Of a DNA stretch of 64,000 nt, positions 9,235 to 21,012 are shown piece by piece. The DNA is from Anaerolineales bacterium (GTDB lineage: Bacteria; Chloroflexota; Anaerolineae; Anaerolineales; Villigracilaceae): the NCBI GenBank assembly GCA_014379595.1, contig JACMLM010000007.1:20304-84303 (forward strand), written 5' to 3'. The first letter of the stretch is position 1; each line of letters opens with the position of its first letter. The notes beneath the pieces were generated by a model. The model did no database searches, was not told the DNA's origin, and worked only from the letters and a program-made list of their open reading frames with translations. Made by a program: the position numbers and the translations under genes.

Positions 9235-11061
9235 TCATGGCTTTACCCAAACTATCAATGGCCATTCGTAGCCTGGGGTATATAAAGTTCTAATTTTTTT
9301 ATAATTATATTGCAGAACAATTTGTTGCACCACACTCACAATTTCTCGTTGACCGCTCAAATGACCGTCTCGAAATCCATTTTCATGGAATTGATAGACA
9401 TTTTCCGGCATATCCAAAAAAATTATCATTTTGGGTGGATTCCGTTTCAATAGTTCAGCATCTTGGATGGCAATCGGGTCCGGGCAGACATCAAAATAAT
9501 GAACGGGCGAAAATGTGGGTTGCAGACGATTAGTTATATAGTTAAAGATAGGTATGTGAGGATAAGTATATATTGTGTCGTTCTGAGTGGAATGTTCTAG
9601 AATATCCTTATATACTGTTTCGTAAAACTCTTTATTTTTCGGAGAAAGGTGGAAGCCGCGAAAAGCTGGCACAGAACTTGTAACTGTTTTTATATGTCCA
9701 TATTCGATCCAGCCCCACCATGAATAAGGAATTTGCCTTTTTTGAATCACACCAACTAAAGCAACTAAAAAGACAGCCGTCAGTATTATAAATCTGAATG
9801 AATTATTTTTACTTTGAATTCTGTCAAAAAAGATTGCAAGCACAACGGCAAACCCCAGCAAGGTTCCATGTTCTTCCAGTTGATACGACATACCATGTGC
9901 GTACATCCAGGCAAAACTGCCCAAAATCAATCGAGAAATTGCAGGGGAAAATATTTGGGGTTTACCAGATATCCATCTAAAACCAATGTTAAGCGACAGA
10001 AGGAATAAAACAAAAAAAACTGAATAAACCCAGAACAGTCCATAAAATTTCTCTATATAGAAAATACCTGTAGCGTTTTGAGTGGAGAGAGGAACTAAAA
10101 ATCCCAAAACGGAAAATAAGATAAACCCAACCAATAAGAAATAATTCCAATCGTTGCCAGTTTCAATTTTGTCAACAATTCGAAAATATGTCCATCTTTG
10201 CCAAACTGCAAAAACAAGAAGCAGAGCTATACTAATAATGATAAGGAAGTTTTCAGGAGCATAATGACGGTTGAAAAAACCTAACAAGATGTAGGCAATT
10301 GGCCCTTTTGATGAGGACCCACCAAAAACTTGGCTAATATAAGATGTCATTAATTGAAATTTTACCAACCAGCCAATTATGATAGTTAATGGAATAAAAT
10401 ATCCAACTAAAAAGGGGAACAACCGTTTTAATCCTTGTTTGAATTGGCCATCCAAAAAGAGCAAAAAAATCGACAACAGAAAAACAACCAAACCGTTAGA
10501 TTGCTTTGTAAAAAAAACCAAAGACGCAAAAATTCCCGAGATGAGAAAATATAACCCTGACAATGAAGATGTTTCGGCTTTTTTGAAACATAACAAAACT
10601 ATTAAAAATAAAAGTAGTGTCGTTTGATAGTAGGAATACATCACATCGCTATTATGGCTTTGATATAGGAATATTCCCCCAAGAACTCCCACAAAGGTAG
10701 ATGATGGTGAAAATTCCTTTCTCAACAAATAGTAGAGCACAACAAAAAGCGCCAATCTCTCGAGTACTCCATAATACCTGCTAACAATAAATTCCGGACC
10801 TATTTTGGCTAAGAGTTCAAACATAAACAAAGGGATAGGCTGTAAAAAATAAAAAAAGTCTCGATAAGGTAATTCTCCTCTCTGTGTTAGAAGAACATAA
10901 TAATGAAACCATCCATCTTGAAAAGGCAAATAACGATTAAATACATAAAACATCAAAAACGCAATCAATCCAAGACCAGAAAAAAAGAAAGTTACATCCC
11001 AATTTATTAAGGACAACTTTTTTACCTGATTTACTGGGTAGCTTTTATCCATATTTTTCAT
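9235..11061 (-). CDS. Polytopic membrane protein, putative glycosyltransferase (GT39/PMT-like)
   Basis: 608 aa, multiple TM segments, FQDGWFHYYVLLTQRGELPYRDFF N-terminal loop. Confidence 0.65.
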   Translation of the reverse strand: MKNMDKSYPVNQVKKLSLINWDVTFFFSGLGLIAFLMFYVFNRYLPFQDGWFHYYVLLTQRGELPYRDFFYFLQPIPLFMFELLAKIGPEFIVSRYYGVLERLALFVVLYYLLRKEFSPSSTFVGVLGGIFLYQSHNSDVMYSYYQTTLLLFLIVLLCFKKAETSSLSGLYFLISGIFASLVFFTKQSNGLVVFLLSIFLLFLDGQFKQGLKRLFPFLVGYFIPLTIIIGWLVKFQLMTSYISQVFGGSSSKGPIAYILLGFFNRHYAPENFLIIISIALLLVFAVWQRWTYFRIVDKIETGNDWNYFLLVGFILFSVLGFLVPLSTQNATGIFYIEKFYGLFWVYSVFFVLFLLSLNIGFRWISGKPQIFSPAISRLILGSFAWMYAHGMSYQLEEHGTLLGFAVVLAIFFDRIQSKNNSFRFIILTAVFLVALVGVIQKRQIPYSWWGWIEYGHIKTVTSSVPAFRGFHLSPKNKEFYETVYKDILEHSTQNDTIYTYPHIPIFNYITNRLQPTFSPVHYFDVCPDPIAIQDAELLKRNPPKMIIFLDMPENVYQFHENGFRDGHLSGQREIVSVVQQIVLQYNYKKIRTLYTPGYEWPLIVWVKP

Positions 11062-11068
11062 GAAGACC

Positions 11069-11386
11069 CTATCTTGATATCATAAAATTAATGTTGCTTT
11101 GAAGAGTTTTTTGAACGCCAGATGCAAGTTCAATCCAAACATTCAATCCCAATCCAATCCACTTTTTGCACGATGAACATCTAGCACATATTGTCCTGAC
11201 AAATTTCCGGTATAGAGAATAAGTTTATATTATTTAAATAACCAACTCTTACAGCACTAAATGGATCATTGACGATGTCGCAAGGCAAATAAAAATCTAA
11301 ATATTTAGCATCAAAGCTGGGCCGAAATCTATCAGCAAAATTTTGTCGACTAAATTGATACGTTCAAATTGACGAAGAGAATCCAT
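11069..11386 (-). pseudogene. Frameshifted remnant, probably of an NAD-dependent epimerase C-terminus
   Basis: Manual minus-strand translation gives, across shifted frames, RQNFADRFRPSFDAKYLDFYLPCDIVNDPFSAVRVGYLNN.. / TGNLSGQYVLDVHRAKSGLDW / GLNVWIELASGVQKTLQSNIN*, similar to [27 protein letters not shown] of the CDS at 14224-15273. Confidence 0.5.
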
Positions 11387-11477
11387 TTAAATTTTCACTG
11401 CATTTGTATTTAGAGAAAGGAACAAGTCACTTCAATAACCACTGAAAAATTCAAAAATAGCTATATGGAAAAAATTT

Positions 11478-12212
11478 CTAAGCACGGTACTTAGAGCGCA
11501 GCAGTCGAAGTTTAAACAAAGCTGATACAAACTGCAAGCCAAAGATGATTAACTGTCTTTTCGGTTTGCCATACTTCCTTTGCTCAAAGTGAAATGGAAT
11601 CTCAAGGATCGTAGCTGGATGGCTGGATTTTCCCCAAATAATTCTCGCCAAAATCTCTTCAAGGACATCGAAGTTTGGATATACCGGTTGTATTGTTCTT
11701 AACAAAGCTCCACGGTACAGACGAAAACTATTTGAAACATCATAAACCGGAATACCAACGAAGACCTTAAACACAATATTGAGAACCCGACTCATTGCTA
11801 CTAAAGCCCATGGGTTCTCCGTCACACCACCGTGAATATAACGTGATGCAATGACTACATCAGCATCCATACGTCTCTTCCAAAGTTCGTGAATAAATTG
11901 CGGATTATGCGAGCCATCAGAATCCATTGTAATCACAAAATCACCTTTACACATGGCAATACCGGTACGAATCGCGTCTCCATAACGATTTCCACCTTGG
12001 CGCGGGCAAAACCGCACTTGATTTTCAATGCACACTTTTTGAGTATCATCCAAAGGAGATGCCGCAGCCAACACAAGCACTTCAGCTGAAATGCTTAATG
12101 AGTCAATTATTTTATTAATTGAAGGCAATAACAAGCGCAAATTTTCTGCCTCACCATATGCAGGCATCATAATTGTTAATACGGGTTGAGCAGAAGGAAC
12201 CTCAGTTCCCAT
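11478..12212 (-). CDS. Family 2 glycosyltransferase
   Basis: [34 protein letters not shown]. Confidence 0.85.
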   Translation of the reverse strand: MGTEVPSAQPVLTIMMPAYGEAENLRLLLPSINKIIDSLSISAEVLVLAAASPLDDTQKVCIENQVRFCPRQGGNRYGDAIRTGIAMCKGDFVITMDSDGSHNPQFIHELWKRRMDADVVIASRYIHGGVTENPWALVAMSRVLNIVFKVFVGIPVYDVSNSFRLYRGALLRTIQPVYPNFDVLEEILARIIWGKSSHPATILEIPFHFEQRKYGKPKRQLIIFGLQFVSALFKLRLLRSKYRA

Positions 12213-13236
12213 TATATATCTCCCGACTCCATGCTAACATCTCACGAATGCCATCTTTCTTTGTAATCGACGGTTTCCATCCAAAATCATGAGTAGCTTT
12301 GCTCACATCTGCCACAAAAACTTTTTGATCACCATGCCTCCACTTAAGGGTTTCAAACCGCATAGAAAATCCAGTAAAAGTTTCCAACATTCCAAACAGC
12401 TCAAGTAATGACAGGCTATTTTCCATACCTCCGCCAATATTATAGATTTGGCCAGACGCATTATTGATATGCTCTACAGCCTGCATATATACTTGTACGA
12501 GATCGCGGGCATGCAGTACATCACGCACTTGTTTCCCATCTCCTGAGATCGTGAAAGATGGTTTATCAGAATATTCCATTTCAATTGCTTTTTGACAAAA
12601 CCAACCAATCCACCCTTGATCATAAGTTGCAAACTGCCTGCCGCCATACATCGAAGAGTGCCTAAAAACGACCGTACGTAAACCGAACATTCTGCTGTAA
12701 TCACGCACGTACTGATCGCCTGTCAACTTGGAACAGCCATAGGGAGACTGTCCATCCAACTGCAGAGATTCATTCAACCCATTTGGATGGTCAGTCAGCT
12801 CATAACGCAATTCCATCTCACGATATCTTAATTCATCCAAAGAACCGTATACTTTATTTGTTGAAGAATAAAGGACGATTGTATCCATAGAATATAGACG
12901 GACAGCTTCAAGCACATTGAGCGTTCCCAGTCCATTGATTTCAAAATCAAGGCGAGGATTCTGCAAGCTGGTAGTCATTGCCACCTGACCAGCCAGATGA
13001 GCAATCACAGTAGGTGAAGATTCTCGTATCACTTTATTTATTTCATCGGTATCGCGAATATCTGACTGGATAAACTCCCAGTTTTTTCCATGCTTTTTGC
13101 GAAGCCATTCTAAATTATCACTTGAGCCAAAACGGCTTAAGTTATCAAACAATATCACCTGCTCCCCTTGTGTTAACAAGGTATCCGCAAGGTTACTACC
13201 AATAAAACCGCAACCACCTGTAATAAGCCATGTCAT
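12202..13236 (-). CDS. rfbE: NAD-dependent epimerase, CDP-paratose/tyvelose 2-epimerase-like
   Basis: [65 protein letters not shown] resemble the RfbE family; located with RfbF/G/H homologs. Confidence 0.72.
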   Translation of the reverse strand: MTWLITGGCGFIGSNLADTLLTQGEQVILFDNLSRFGSSDNLEWLRKKHGKNWEFIQSDIRDTDEINKVIRESSPTVIAHLAGQVAMTTSLQNPRLDFEINGLGTLNVLEAVRLYSMDTIVLYSSTNKVYGSLDELRYREMELRYELTDHPNGLNESLQLDGQSPYGCSKLTGDQYVRDYSRMFGLRTVVFRHSSMYGGRQFATYDQGWIGWFCQKAIEMEYSDKPSFTISGDGKQVRDVLHARDLVQVYMQAVEHINNASGQIYNIGGGMENSLSLLELFGMLETFTGFSMRFETLKWRHGDQKVFVADVSKATHDFGWKPSITKKDGIREMLAWSREIYNGN

Positions 13237-13253
13237 ATAAAAATCGTCTCTTT

Positions 13254-14240
13254 CTAATGATTATTTATTTGTGAGCGGTACCATGCGATCGTTAATTCCA
13301 AGCCTTCTCTTAAAGACCAATTTGGTTGAAAGCCTATTAAATCCTTCGTTTTGGCAATATCAGCAATCTGGGGATATTCATATAATCTATCTGGAATAGC
13401 GCCAAATTCAGGATACTTAGGAGTATCAATTATTTCTGTAATGATTTGAACAGCATCATGAATTGTTGTGCCAATACCCGTTCCCAAATCTACTACCTCA
13501 CCAGCCAAGTCAGGTTTGAAACCAGTTAATAATAACGCCATGATCAGGTCTTGAATATATATTAAATCACATATACGCCTACCACTGCTAATTTGCGGAG
13601 GCACTCCACTAAGCAGACTTGTAATAGTATAAGGAATGATTTTGCTGGTAACCTGATGCGGCCCATAACTCATATAGGGCCGTGCAACAACAACCGGCAA
13701 CGAAAAGACTTTATGAAACATACGAGCATAACTGGTTAATGCATCTTTCGCAGCCGCATAAGGTGAATTGGGTGAACTACCAAAGCGGCTGACATCAGGT
13801 TCTTCGGACGAGCCAATAACAACAACCCGTTCACAACCTATTTGCGTTAGCGCTAGAAACAAATTTATGCTTCCAGTTAAGTTATTTTTAAGTGTTGGGA
13901 TAACCAGGCTTAAATCCTGTTGCGTGTTTACTAAACCAGCCAAATGAAAAACTATCTCCGGTTGTACCATGCGCACAACACGTTCGGTTGCTTCTTGGTC
14001 CTGTAAATCAACCGGACATACCTTTACCTTATCCGAAAAATCATCATCGGTTGCCGATCGCGACAATGCAAATACATCGGCTCCTAAATTCACTAGTGCA
14101 TCACACAAATGTTGTCCTATAAAACCTGTTGCGCCGGTAACTAAAACGCGCTTACCCAAGCAGGAATTCGCCATTCCCATTGCTTGCAATTGCGCTTTTT
14201 GTATTTCAGTAAGCTGAGACATCTTATCCGCGATATCCAT
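13254..14240 (-). CDS. NAD-dependent epimerase/dehydratase
   Basis: [38 protein letters not shown]. Confidence 0.83.
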   Translation of the reverse strand: MDIADKMSQLTEIQKAQLQAMGMANSCLGKRVLVTGATGFIGQHLCDALVNLGADVFALSRSATDDDFSDKVKVCPVDLQDQEATERVVRMVQPEIVFHLAGLVNTQQDLSLVIPTLKNNLTGSINLFLALTQIGCERVVVIGSSEEPDVSRFGSSPNSPYAAAKDALTSYARMFHKVFSLPVVVARPYMSYGPHQVTSKIIPYTITSLLSGVPPQISSGRRICDLIYIQDLIMALLLTGFKPDLAGEVVDLGTGIGTTIHDAVQIITEIIDTPKYPEFGAIPDRLYEYPQIADIAKTKDLIGFQPNWSLREGLELTIAWYRSQINNH

Positions 14241-15273
14241 TTAACGTACGCTGAACTGCGTCTTTTAATCCAATCCTTACCTGCAAGTTCAGTTCACTTT
14301 TTGCTCTTTGGACGTTCGGCACATAACGCTCTACCAGCTTGAATGGGTTTGCACTTCCCTGAACATCCACATTAATTTCGAGAGAAAGGCTTCGTGCGAC
14401 CATTTGAGCTGTCTCAGCAATAGTGACATCTTCATCGCTGCCAACATTATACACACGACCTGGCATACCGCGCAGAAGAATTGTCCATAACCAGATTGCA
14501 AGATCTGCGGCGTAAAGATATGAACGATGCGGGGTACCGTCACCTTTGATTATGATCGGCCCGCCGTTCATTGCATCACGGATAAAGTTTCCAATCGCGA
14601 AGTGAATATCAAGTGGGAGATACGGACCAACAAATGCAAAGCAACGCGCAATCGTTGATGAAACCCCATATTGTTTTTCATATAATACACATAATTGCTC
14701 GGCAGTTCGTTTACCAATTCCATAAGCGGATTTCGGGTCAAGCGAGTCTGGCGCACCGGGGTAATCTTCAGAAATATGGGTCATATCACCTGGTTGTTTT
14801 CCGTAGACTGCACCTGAACTGACGAGTAAAAATTTCTCAACTTTACATTGGACGGCAAACTCCAGCGTGTGGCGCGTTCCTTCAACAATAGTATTTAACA
14901 TTAACAAAGGATTCTCGTTATTGAGTTTTGCACTTGCATCTGTGGCTGCATGGATGATATGAGAATATTCACCCTTTGGAAATTCAAAGTTTTGCACATT
15001 GCCTTCTATTAGGGTAATGGCGGGATTGAGCATCAGGTGAGGTAATTTTTGTTTGACAGAATCAGGGTTACGGGTGAGAACAGAGGCGGAGGCTTTTAAG
15101 TCCAATTGCTGATTAGCAAAGATAAAGCTTTCGAGAAGCCAGCATCCAAAGAAGCCTGTTCCGCCGGTAATAAAGATATGTGCGCCGCGCAAATCTTCCC
15201 ACAGATCGCGGGTATGATCGAGGATGTGATGCAGGTCAGTTGAGAGCAGATTTTGCTTCATGTAGAGTTTCAA
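14224..15273 (-). CDS. NAD-dependent epimerase/dehydratase
   Basis: [36 protein letters not shown]. Confidence 0.83.
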   Translation of the reverse strand: MKLYMKQNLLSTDLHHILDHTRDLWEDLRGAHIFITGGTGFFGCWLLESFIFANQQLDLKASASVLTRNPDSVKQKLPHLMLNPAITLIEGNVQNFEFPKGEYSHIIHAATDASAKLNNENPLLMLNTIVEGTRHTLEFAVQCKVEKFLLVSSGAVYGKQPGDMTHISEDYPGAPDSLDPKSAYGIGKRTAEQLCVLYEKQYGVSSTIARCFAFVGPYLPLDIHFAIGNFIRDAMNGGPIIIKGDGTPHRSYLYAADLAIWLWTILLRGMPGRVYNVGSDEDVTIAETAQMVARSLSLEINVDVQGSANPFKLVERYVPNVQRAKSELNLQVRIGLKDAVQRTLNGYRG

Positions 15274-16582
15274 TCATATAGTCCAGCATTGGGTGCGTGA
15301 GGCCTGGATACACACCAAGCCAGAAGACTTGGTGCATTACATTGTCAGACTGCTTGAGATCACCGATCACACGATATTTTTGGTTGCGATAAGCAGGCTG
15401 GTGAATTAGGTTACCGCCAAACAGAAGCCGTGTGCCAATTTTATGAGCTTCTAGCCAGCGGACAAGTTTGTCGCGTGTGAACGGGGCATCTGTGCGAACA
15501 AAAATTGGGAAACCAAACCAACTCGGGTTGGAGTTTGGAGTTGCTTCCGGAAGGATAAAACAATCTTGTAAATTTGTTAAATGTTCTTTGAGATAATTAA
15601 AATTAGACCGTCGTTTTTCTATAAAGCTATTTAATTTTTTAATTTGCGAAACCCCAACGGCGGCCTGCATATCCGTGGCTTTGAGGTTATAACCAATATG
15701 TGAATACGTATATTTGTGATCATATCCTTGAGGCAGTTCGCCCAATTGCCAATCAAATCGTTTGCCGCAAGTATTATCCTTGCCCGGCTCGCACCAACAG
15801 TCACGCCCCCAGTCGCGATAAGATTCGATAATTTTTTTTAGTTTAGGCTTATCGGTTAGAAGCGCACCGCCCTCGCCCATTGTGATGTGATGGGCAGGAT
15901 AAAAACTAACTGTAGCAATGTCACCAAACCTCCCAACAGGTTGGTTGTTATAGGTTGCGCCTACAGCATCACAACAATCTTCGATCAACCATAAATTATG
16001 TTCTTTGCAAAATGCAGTAACCACTTCAAGGTTAAAAGGATTGCCAAGTGTATGTGCGATCATTACCGCACGAGTTTTATTTGACAATGCTGCTTCAAGT
16101 TGTGTTACATCAATGTTATACGTTGGGATATGAACATCTACAAATACAGGTATTAGGTTATTTTGAAAAATCGGGTTGACCGTAGTTGGAAATCCAGTCG
16201 CAACTGTAATTACTTCATCACCGGGGTTGAGTTGCCGCTCTTTAAGTAAAGGAGAAGTTAAAGATGTAAGTGCCAGCAGATTTGCAGACGAACCGGAATT
16301 CACCAAGATTGAATGACGCATATTAAAAAATTGTGCGAATTCTCTTTCAAACTGTTTTGCAAAACGCCCTTCGGTCAGCCAAAAATCAAGGCTGGAATCG
16401 ATCAAAGATTGCACATCTGCAGCGTCGAATACGCGCCCGGCAACCGGCACAGAAGATTCACCCGGAATAAATTTCTTTTCAGGAAATTCCTCAGAAACAT
16501 ATTCAGCAGTCAATGTCAAAATCTGTGCGCGCAGTTGATCAGATCTTTCACTCATTTTTAAAAAATTCCTTATACCAATCAA
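15236..16582 (-). CDS. rfbH: DegT-family CDP-4-dehydro-6-deoxyglucose 3-dehydrase (RfbH-like)
   Basis: [33 protein letters not shown] (His in place of the PLP Lys, typical of RfbH/E1), [20 protein letters not shown]. Confidence 0.9.
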   Translation of the reverse strand: MIGIRNFLKMSERSDQLRAQILTLTAEYVSEEFPEKKFIPGESSVPVAGRVFDAADVQSLIDSSLDFWLTEGRFAKQFEREFAQFFNMRHSILVNSGSSANLLALTSLTSPLLKERQLNPGDEVITVATGFPTTVNPIFQNNLIPVFVDVHIPTYNIDVTQLEAALSNKTRAVMIAHTLGNPFNLEVVTAFCKEHNLWLIEDCCDAVGATYNNQPVGRFGDIATVSFYPAHHITMGEGGALLTDKPKLKKIIESYRDWGRDCWCEPGKDNTCGKRFDWQLGELPQGYDHKYTYSHIGYNLKATDMQAAVGVSQIKKLNSFIEKRRSNFNYLKEHLTNLQDCFILPEATPNSNPSWFGFPIFVRTDAPFTRDKLVRWLEAHKIGTRLLFGGNLIHQPAYRNQKYRVIGDLKQSDNVMHQVFWLGVYPGLTHPMLDYMIETLHEAKSALN

Positions 16583-17561
16583 TAGTCAACACCAGCGCTT
16601 CATCCAAATTAAATAAAGGCTTCCAACTCAACATACGCTGAGCTTTTTCCGCACTTAAATATTGATGACGGATCTCATTACTGGCTTCATTTAGGACTTC
16701 AGGCTTGAGGTCGGATTTCATTAATTTGATGATTTTCTCCACGATCTCACGCACCGAGACTTGAATCTCATTCGAGAAGTTAAAAGCCTCACCTTTGAAT
16801 TCTGGATGTGCAGCAAGTTGCTCGGCAAGCAGCATATATGCTGCTGCGCCATCTTCCACATAAAAATAATCACGTATATATTCACCATCTGAACGAATGA
16901 TAGGAGCTTGAACTCGCAAAATGGAACGAATGGTTCCAGGAATAATACGATTCCAATTCAAGTCACCGCCGCCATAAAAGTTTCCGCAACGAGTGATAAC
17001 AACAGGCAAATCATAGCTCTTGGCATAAGTATAAGAAATCAAATCCCCAGCAGATTTACTGACATCGTAAGGATGTTGCCCTTGTAGAGGTGTATTTTCG
17101 CTGTAAGGCAGAACTTCCTGATCACCATAAGCTTTATCCGAAGATGCAACCACAATTTGTTTAACCTTTGGGCTACGGCGGCAAGCTTCCATTAAATTCC
17201 ACGTGCCCGCGATATTGGTTTCAAATGTAGAAATAGGATTGCGATTCGCAATTGTGACAATTGTTTGTGCGGCAAGATGAATCACAGTATCAATTTCAAA
17301 CTCGCCAAGCGTGCGTTCAAGTACGTCACGGTCACGAATATCTCCACGCACTACTTTTACTTTTTCTATAAAACCAGCCCGCACAATCTCACTTTGCGGC
17401 ACCCAGTCACGAACGAGACAAACAACATCTGCACCCGCAGCTATTAGTCGCTTAACAAGCCATGAACCAACCAAGCCGCTAGCGCCCGTCACAAAGACAG
17501 GACGATCCTGCCAAAAAGAGTGATTTACCATATTTTCCACGGGGCTTTGTCTTCTTCCCAT
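16548..17561 (-). CDS. rfbG: CDP-glucose 4,6-dehydratase-like NAD-dependent epimerase
   Basis: [40 protein letters not shown], adjacent to rfbF/rfbH. Confidence 0.83.
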   Translation of the reverse strand: MGRRQSPVENMVNHSFWQDRPVFVTGASGLVGSWLVKRLIAAGADVVCLVRDWVPQSEIVRAGFIEKVKVVRGDIRDRDVLERTLGEFEIDTVIHLAAQTIVTIANRNPISTFETNIAGTWNLMEACRRSPKVKQIVVASSDKAYGDQEVLPYSENTPLQGQHPYDVSKSAGDLISYTYAKSYDLPVVITRCGNFYGGGDLNWNRIIPGTIRSILRVQAPIIRSDGEYIRDYFYVEDGAAAYMLLAEQLAAHPEFKGEAFNFSNEIQVSVREIVEKIIKLMKSDLKPEVLNEASNEIRHQYLSAEKAQRMLSWKPLFNLDEALVLTIDWYKEFFKNE

Positions 17562-18292
17562 AATTTATTTAATAAATGCACATCACGCAATGTATCCATT
17601 GATTGCCAGAACCCTTCGTGTTGATAAGCAGATAATTGTCCATCAGCTGCAATATTTTCAAGAGACTCAAACTCCCAAGCTGTTTGGTCATTCTTAATGT
17701 ATTTTTTAATTTCAGGCTGTAATACAAAGAATCCGCCATTTATCCAGCCTTCACCAATTTGCGGCTTCTCTTTAAATTGTACAACACGATGATCTTCAAC
17801 AATCATTTGCCCAAATCGTGCAGGCGGGCGGACAGCTGTCATCGTTACAAGCTGATTTTGGTTTTTATGAAACTCAATCAAAGCGGGAATATTCACATTA
17901 CTAACACCATCGCCATACGTCAACATGAATGACTCATTTCCAATAAATTCAGACACACGCTTGACACGCCCGCCCGTATTAGTGTCTGCGCCTGTATCCA
18001 GCAAGTGGACTATCCAATCTTCACCTTGATCATTGTGTAATTTTATATCACCTGTTCTAAGTTGTACTGTCAAACTACGCGAGCGATAATGATAATTCAA
18101 AAAATAATCTTTAATGATCTCGCCTTTATAGCCCAATGCAACCACAAATTCTTTGTATCCATATGCTGCATAAATATTCATAATATGCCAGAGAATCGGT
18201 TTACCACCTACCTCAACCATTGGCTTAGGCTTAATAGTTGTCTCTTCAGATAAACGTGTTCCAAGCCCGCCGGCAAGTATGGCTACTTTCAT
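17525..18292 (-). CDS. rfbF: Glucose-1-phosphate cytidylyltransferase
   Basis: [38 protein letters not shown]. Confidence 0.93.
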   Translation of the reverse strand: MKVAILAGGLGTRLSEETTIKPKPMVEVGGKPILWHIMNIYAAYGYKEFVVALGYKGEIIKDYFLNYHYRSRSLTVQLRTGDIKLHNDQGEDWIVHLLDTGADTNTGGRVKRVSEFIGNESFMLTYGDGVSNVNIPALIEFHKNQNQLVTMTAVRPPARFGQMIVEDHRVVQFKEKPQIGEGWINGGFFVLQPEIKKYIKNDQTAWEFESLENIAADGQLSAYQHEGFWQSMDTLRDVHLLNKLWEEDKAPWKIW

Positions 18293-18381
18293 ATACTAAT
18301 CCTTTCAATCAGTAATTTTAATTATACATGGATAAGATGAAAATCACATCTTACAAGTTTGTTATGGGAAACGTAGCATCA

Positions 18382-18417
18382 AAAAATCGCGCCATCAAAT
18401 TTGATGGCGCGATTTTT
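18382..18417. terminator. Bidirectional intrinsic terminator between hppA and rfbF
   Basis: Perfect palindrome AAAAATCGCGCCATCAAATTTGATGGCGCGATTTTT. Confidence 0.85.
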
Positions 18418-18437
18418 AAGTGCAATACCAAATATTA

Positions 18438-20834
18438 TTACTTTTGTGTGCTCTCTCCAGCATTAGGCACATCAATTTCCACATTCATGGAAGGAGCGGG
18501 AGCCTTGGAGCGAATGACCGCCCAGACAAGCACTCCAATTAATGCTAAGGCTACGATCCATACGCCAATTTTGGTGGCGACAGGAAGTTCAGGCCTTGCA
18601 AACTGAACGATGATCGGAGCGATAATCACAGCAACAAGATTCACAACTTTAATCATTGGGTTAAGAGCTGGGCCAGCAGTATCCTTGAACGGGTCACCAA
18701 CGGTATCACCTACTACACTGGCCTTATGACGCTCGGAACCTTTTCCAAGGTTTTTCTCTGGATCTTTAGGTTCATCTTCGATCAGCTTCTTGGCATTGTC
18801 CCATGCCCCACCAGCATTGTTGAGGAACACAGCGAGCAACTGACCTGAAGCAATAATACCGACAAGGAAGCCACCAAGTGCTTCCACCTGCAATAATAAG
18901 CCGACAACTATTGGAGTGACAACACCCAGTAAAGCAAGGGTCACCAATTCCTTTTGAGCTGCTGTGGTGGAAATGGACACAGCCTGGCGATAATCTGGTT
19001 TTACTTTCCCTTCCAACACCCCAAGCTTGAACTGGCGACGAACTTCCAACACAATGAGAGAGGCTGCACGAGTTACTGCTTGAATAGCAAAGGAAGAAAA
19101 CAACCAAGGCAAAGCTGCACCGATCAAGACGCCCACGAATACCTGCGGATCATTCGCGCGGATACCGATTGTTTGAAGTTGATCAGCAACAGGAATGCCA
19201 AAGCTTGCTTGCGCACGAGAAACATCCACAAGAAAAGAACCAAAAAGGGCAACCGCTGCAATAACAGCAGATCCAATTGCCACACCTTTTGTAATCGCTT
19301 TTGTAGTATTACCCACTGCATCAAGGTCGGCCATGATCTGTTGGGCATCTTTGGTAGCTTTATCGGTTTGGCCAGACCAGGCCATTTCACCAATGCCATT
19401 CGCATTGTCTGAGATAGGGCCAAACGAGTCCATGGCGACGATATTGCCAGTGAGTGTTAACATGCCGATACCAGTCATTGCAACGCCGTATAAAATATAT
19501 GTAGCGCGTTCAGCACCTTCAACTCCAGGAATTGAGCCGAAAATGAAGATAGATGCGATAATGGTCACAGCAATCACAATGACAGACCAAACTGATGATT
19601 CAAACCCGGAAGAAATACCACTCAAAATCAATGTAGCCGGGCCTGTATCTGCAGATTTCTTGATTTCTTTTACCGGGGACGCATCTGAACCAGTAAAATA
19701 ATCAGTAAGGCGATCGATCACAATAGCAAGAACTACGCCTACAAATACAGCAGCAGGAATACGCCACCAGCCGCCATTAACTCCTTGCAAATAGAAGAAA
19801 CCTACAGCACCAAACAGAACAGAGGAAAATATAGCAGATGCAATCAAGCCATTAAAGATGGCCTTCATCGCATCGCCACTCTTGCTGCCTTGGCCGCTCT
19901 TGACAAAACCAGCGCCAAATATAGACGAAAGCACGCCAATGCCGCGAACCAACAAGGGGAAGATAATCCACTCTAATTGGCCGGTAATTTGCCAGAGCGC
20001 TAGACCAAGAATTAGGCCCGAAACGATCGTTACTTCCGAAGACTCGAAAATGTCAGCTGCCATGCCTGCGCAGTCACCGACATTATCCCCAACAAGGTCA
20101 GCAATGACAGCAGGGTTACGCGGATCATCCTCAGGGATACCCGCTTCTACTTTACCAACAAGGTCAGCGCCAACATCCGCCGCCTTGGTGAAAATACCAC
20201 CACCCACACGCATAAACAAAGCGAGGAGCGTGCCACCAAAACCAAAACCAAGCAATGCATCAGGAGCGGCAATACCTAAGACCATGAAGATGACAGTTCC
20301 ACCAAGTAAACCAAGACCGTTGGTAAGCATGCCAGTAACCGAGCCAGCGCGATAAGCAATGTCCAAAGCTTCGCCGAAGGAACGTTTTGACGCAGAAGCC
20401 ACGCGCACATTTGCTTCTACAGCCATGCGCATACCGATCTGCCCCACCATCATGGAAGAATAGGCTCCCATAACAAATGCGATGGCACGAGCGAAACCGA
20501 TAATTAGCGTTACGGTTTCTGGCGTATAGTCTGGAAAGCGAGCTAAAGCTTCCTGGGTTGGTGGAACAACATAAACAGAACCGAAAAGCACAAATGTCAA
20601 AACAATAATCAACGGCCAAATGCTTTTGGATTGTTGATTAAGGTAAGCATCTGCACCGTCTTTAATTGCATTCCAAACTTCCTGCATTTTTTCCGTACCT
20701 TTGTCTTCACGCAGGATTTGAGATCGGAGGTAAAAGGCATAAAAAAGGCCTACTACAGAAATACCAAATACCACCCAGATCGCGATCGTCTCTAACGAAT
20801 TAAGTTCTTGCATATTTAATTTAATTCCTCTCAC
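18438..20834 (-). CDS. hppA: Membrane-bound ion-pumping pyrophosphatase
   Basis: DVGADLVGKVEAGIPEDDPRNPAVIADLVGDNVGDCAGMAADIFES; GDTVGDPFKDTAGPALNPMIK. Confidence 0.96.
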   Translation of the reverse strand: MRGIKLNMQELNSLETIAIWVVFGISVVGLFYAFYLRSQILREDKGTEKMQEVWNAIKDGADAYLNQQSKSIWPLIIVLTFVLFGSVYVVPPTQEALARFPDYTPETVTLIIGFARAIAFVMGAYSSMMVGQIGMRMAVEANVRVASASKRSFGEALDIAYRAGSVTGMLTNGLGLLGGTVIFMVLGIAAPDALLGFGFGGTLLALFMRVGGGIFTKAADVGADLVGKVEAGIPEDDPRNPAVIADLVGDNVGDCAGMAADIFESSEVTIVSGLILGLALWQITGQLEWIIFPLLVRGIGVLSSIFGAGFVKSGQGSKSGDAMKAIFNGLIASAIFSSVLFGAVGFFYLQGVNGGWWRIPAAVFVGVVLAIVIDRLTDYFTGSDASPVKEIKKSADTGPATLILSGISSGFESSVWSVIVIAVTIIASIFIFGSIPGVEGAERATYILYGVAMTGIGMLTLTGNIVAMDSFGPISDNANGIGEMAWSGQTDKATKDAQQIMADLDAVGNTTKAITKGVAIGSAVIAAVALFGSFLVDVSRAQASFGIPVADQLQTIGIRANDPQVFVGVLIGAALPWLFSSFAIQAVTRAASLIVLEVRRQFKLGVLEGKVKPDYRQAVSISTTAAQKELVTLALLGVVTPIVVGLLLQVEALGGFLVGIIASGQLLAVFLNNAGGAWDNAKKLIEDEPKDPEKNLGKGSERHKASVVGDTVGDPFKDTAGPALNPMIKVVNLVAVIIAPIIVQFARPELPVATKIGVWIVALALIGVLVWAVIRSKAPAPSMNVEIDVPNAGESTQK

Positions 20835-21012
20835 TTGAGAATAAAATAGGTTTTTAGTCCTTCGCCTTAAGCGGGAGAATTTTACAGGCGCAAATAGATT
20901 GTGTCAAGAAATATGAGCATGGATTAAGCTTTTGGTGTCAAAGTTGACAATGGCATCCAAACCTGATAAGATTTGACGAAATTCAGAGATAACCCAATAA
21001 GGAGAAACAAAC

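Noticed and set aside
18954-20355. Several plus-strand ORFs of 60-168 aa antisense to hppA (e.g. 19195-19701, 19858-20355)
   Set aside because: Fully antisense to an intact, strongly recognisable hppA; low-complexity translations with no family signature.
20835-21012. Possible riboswitch in the divergent hppA / A-type carrier intergenic region
   Set aside because: No recognisable fluoride or other riboswitch core could be found by eye.
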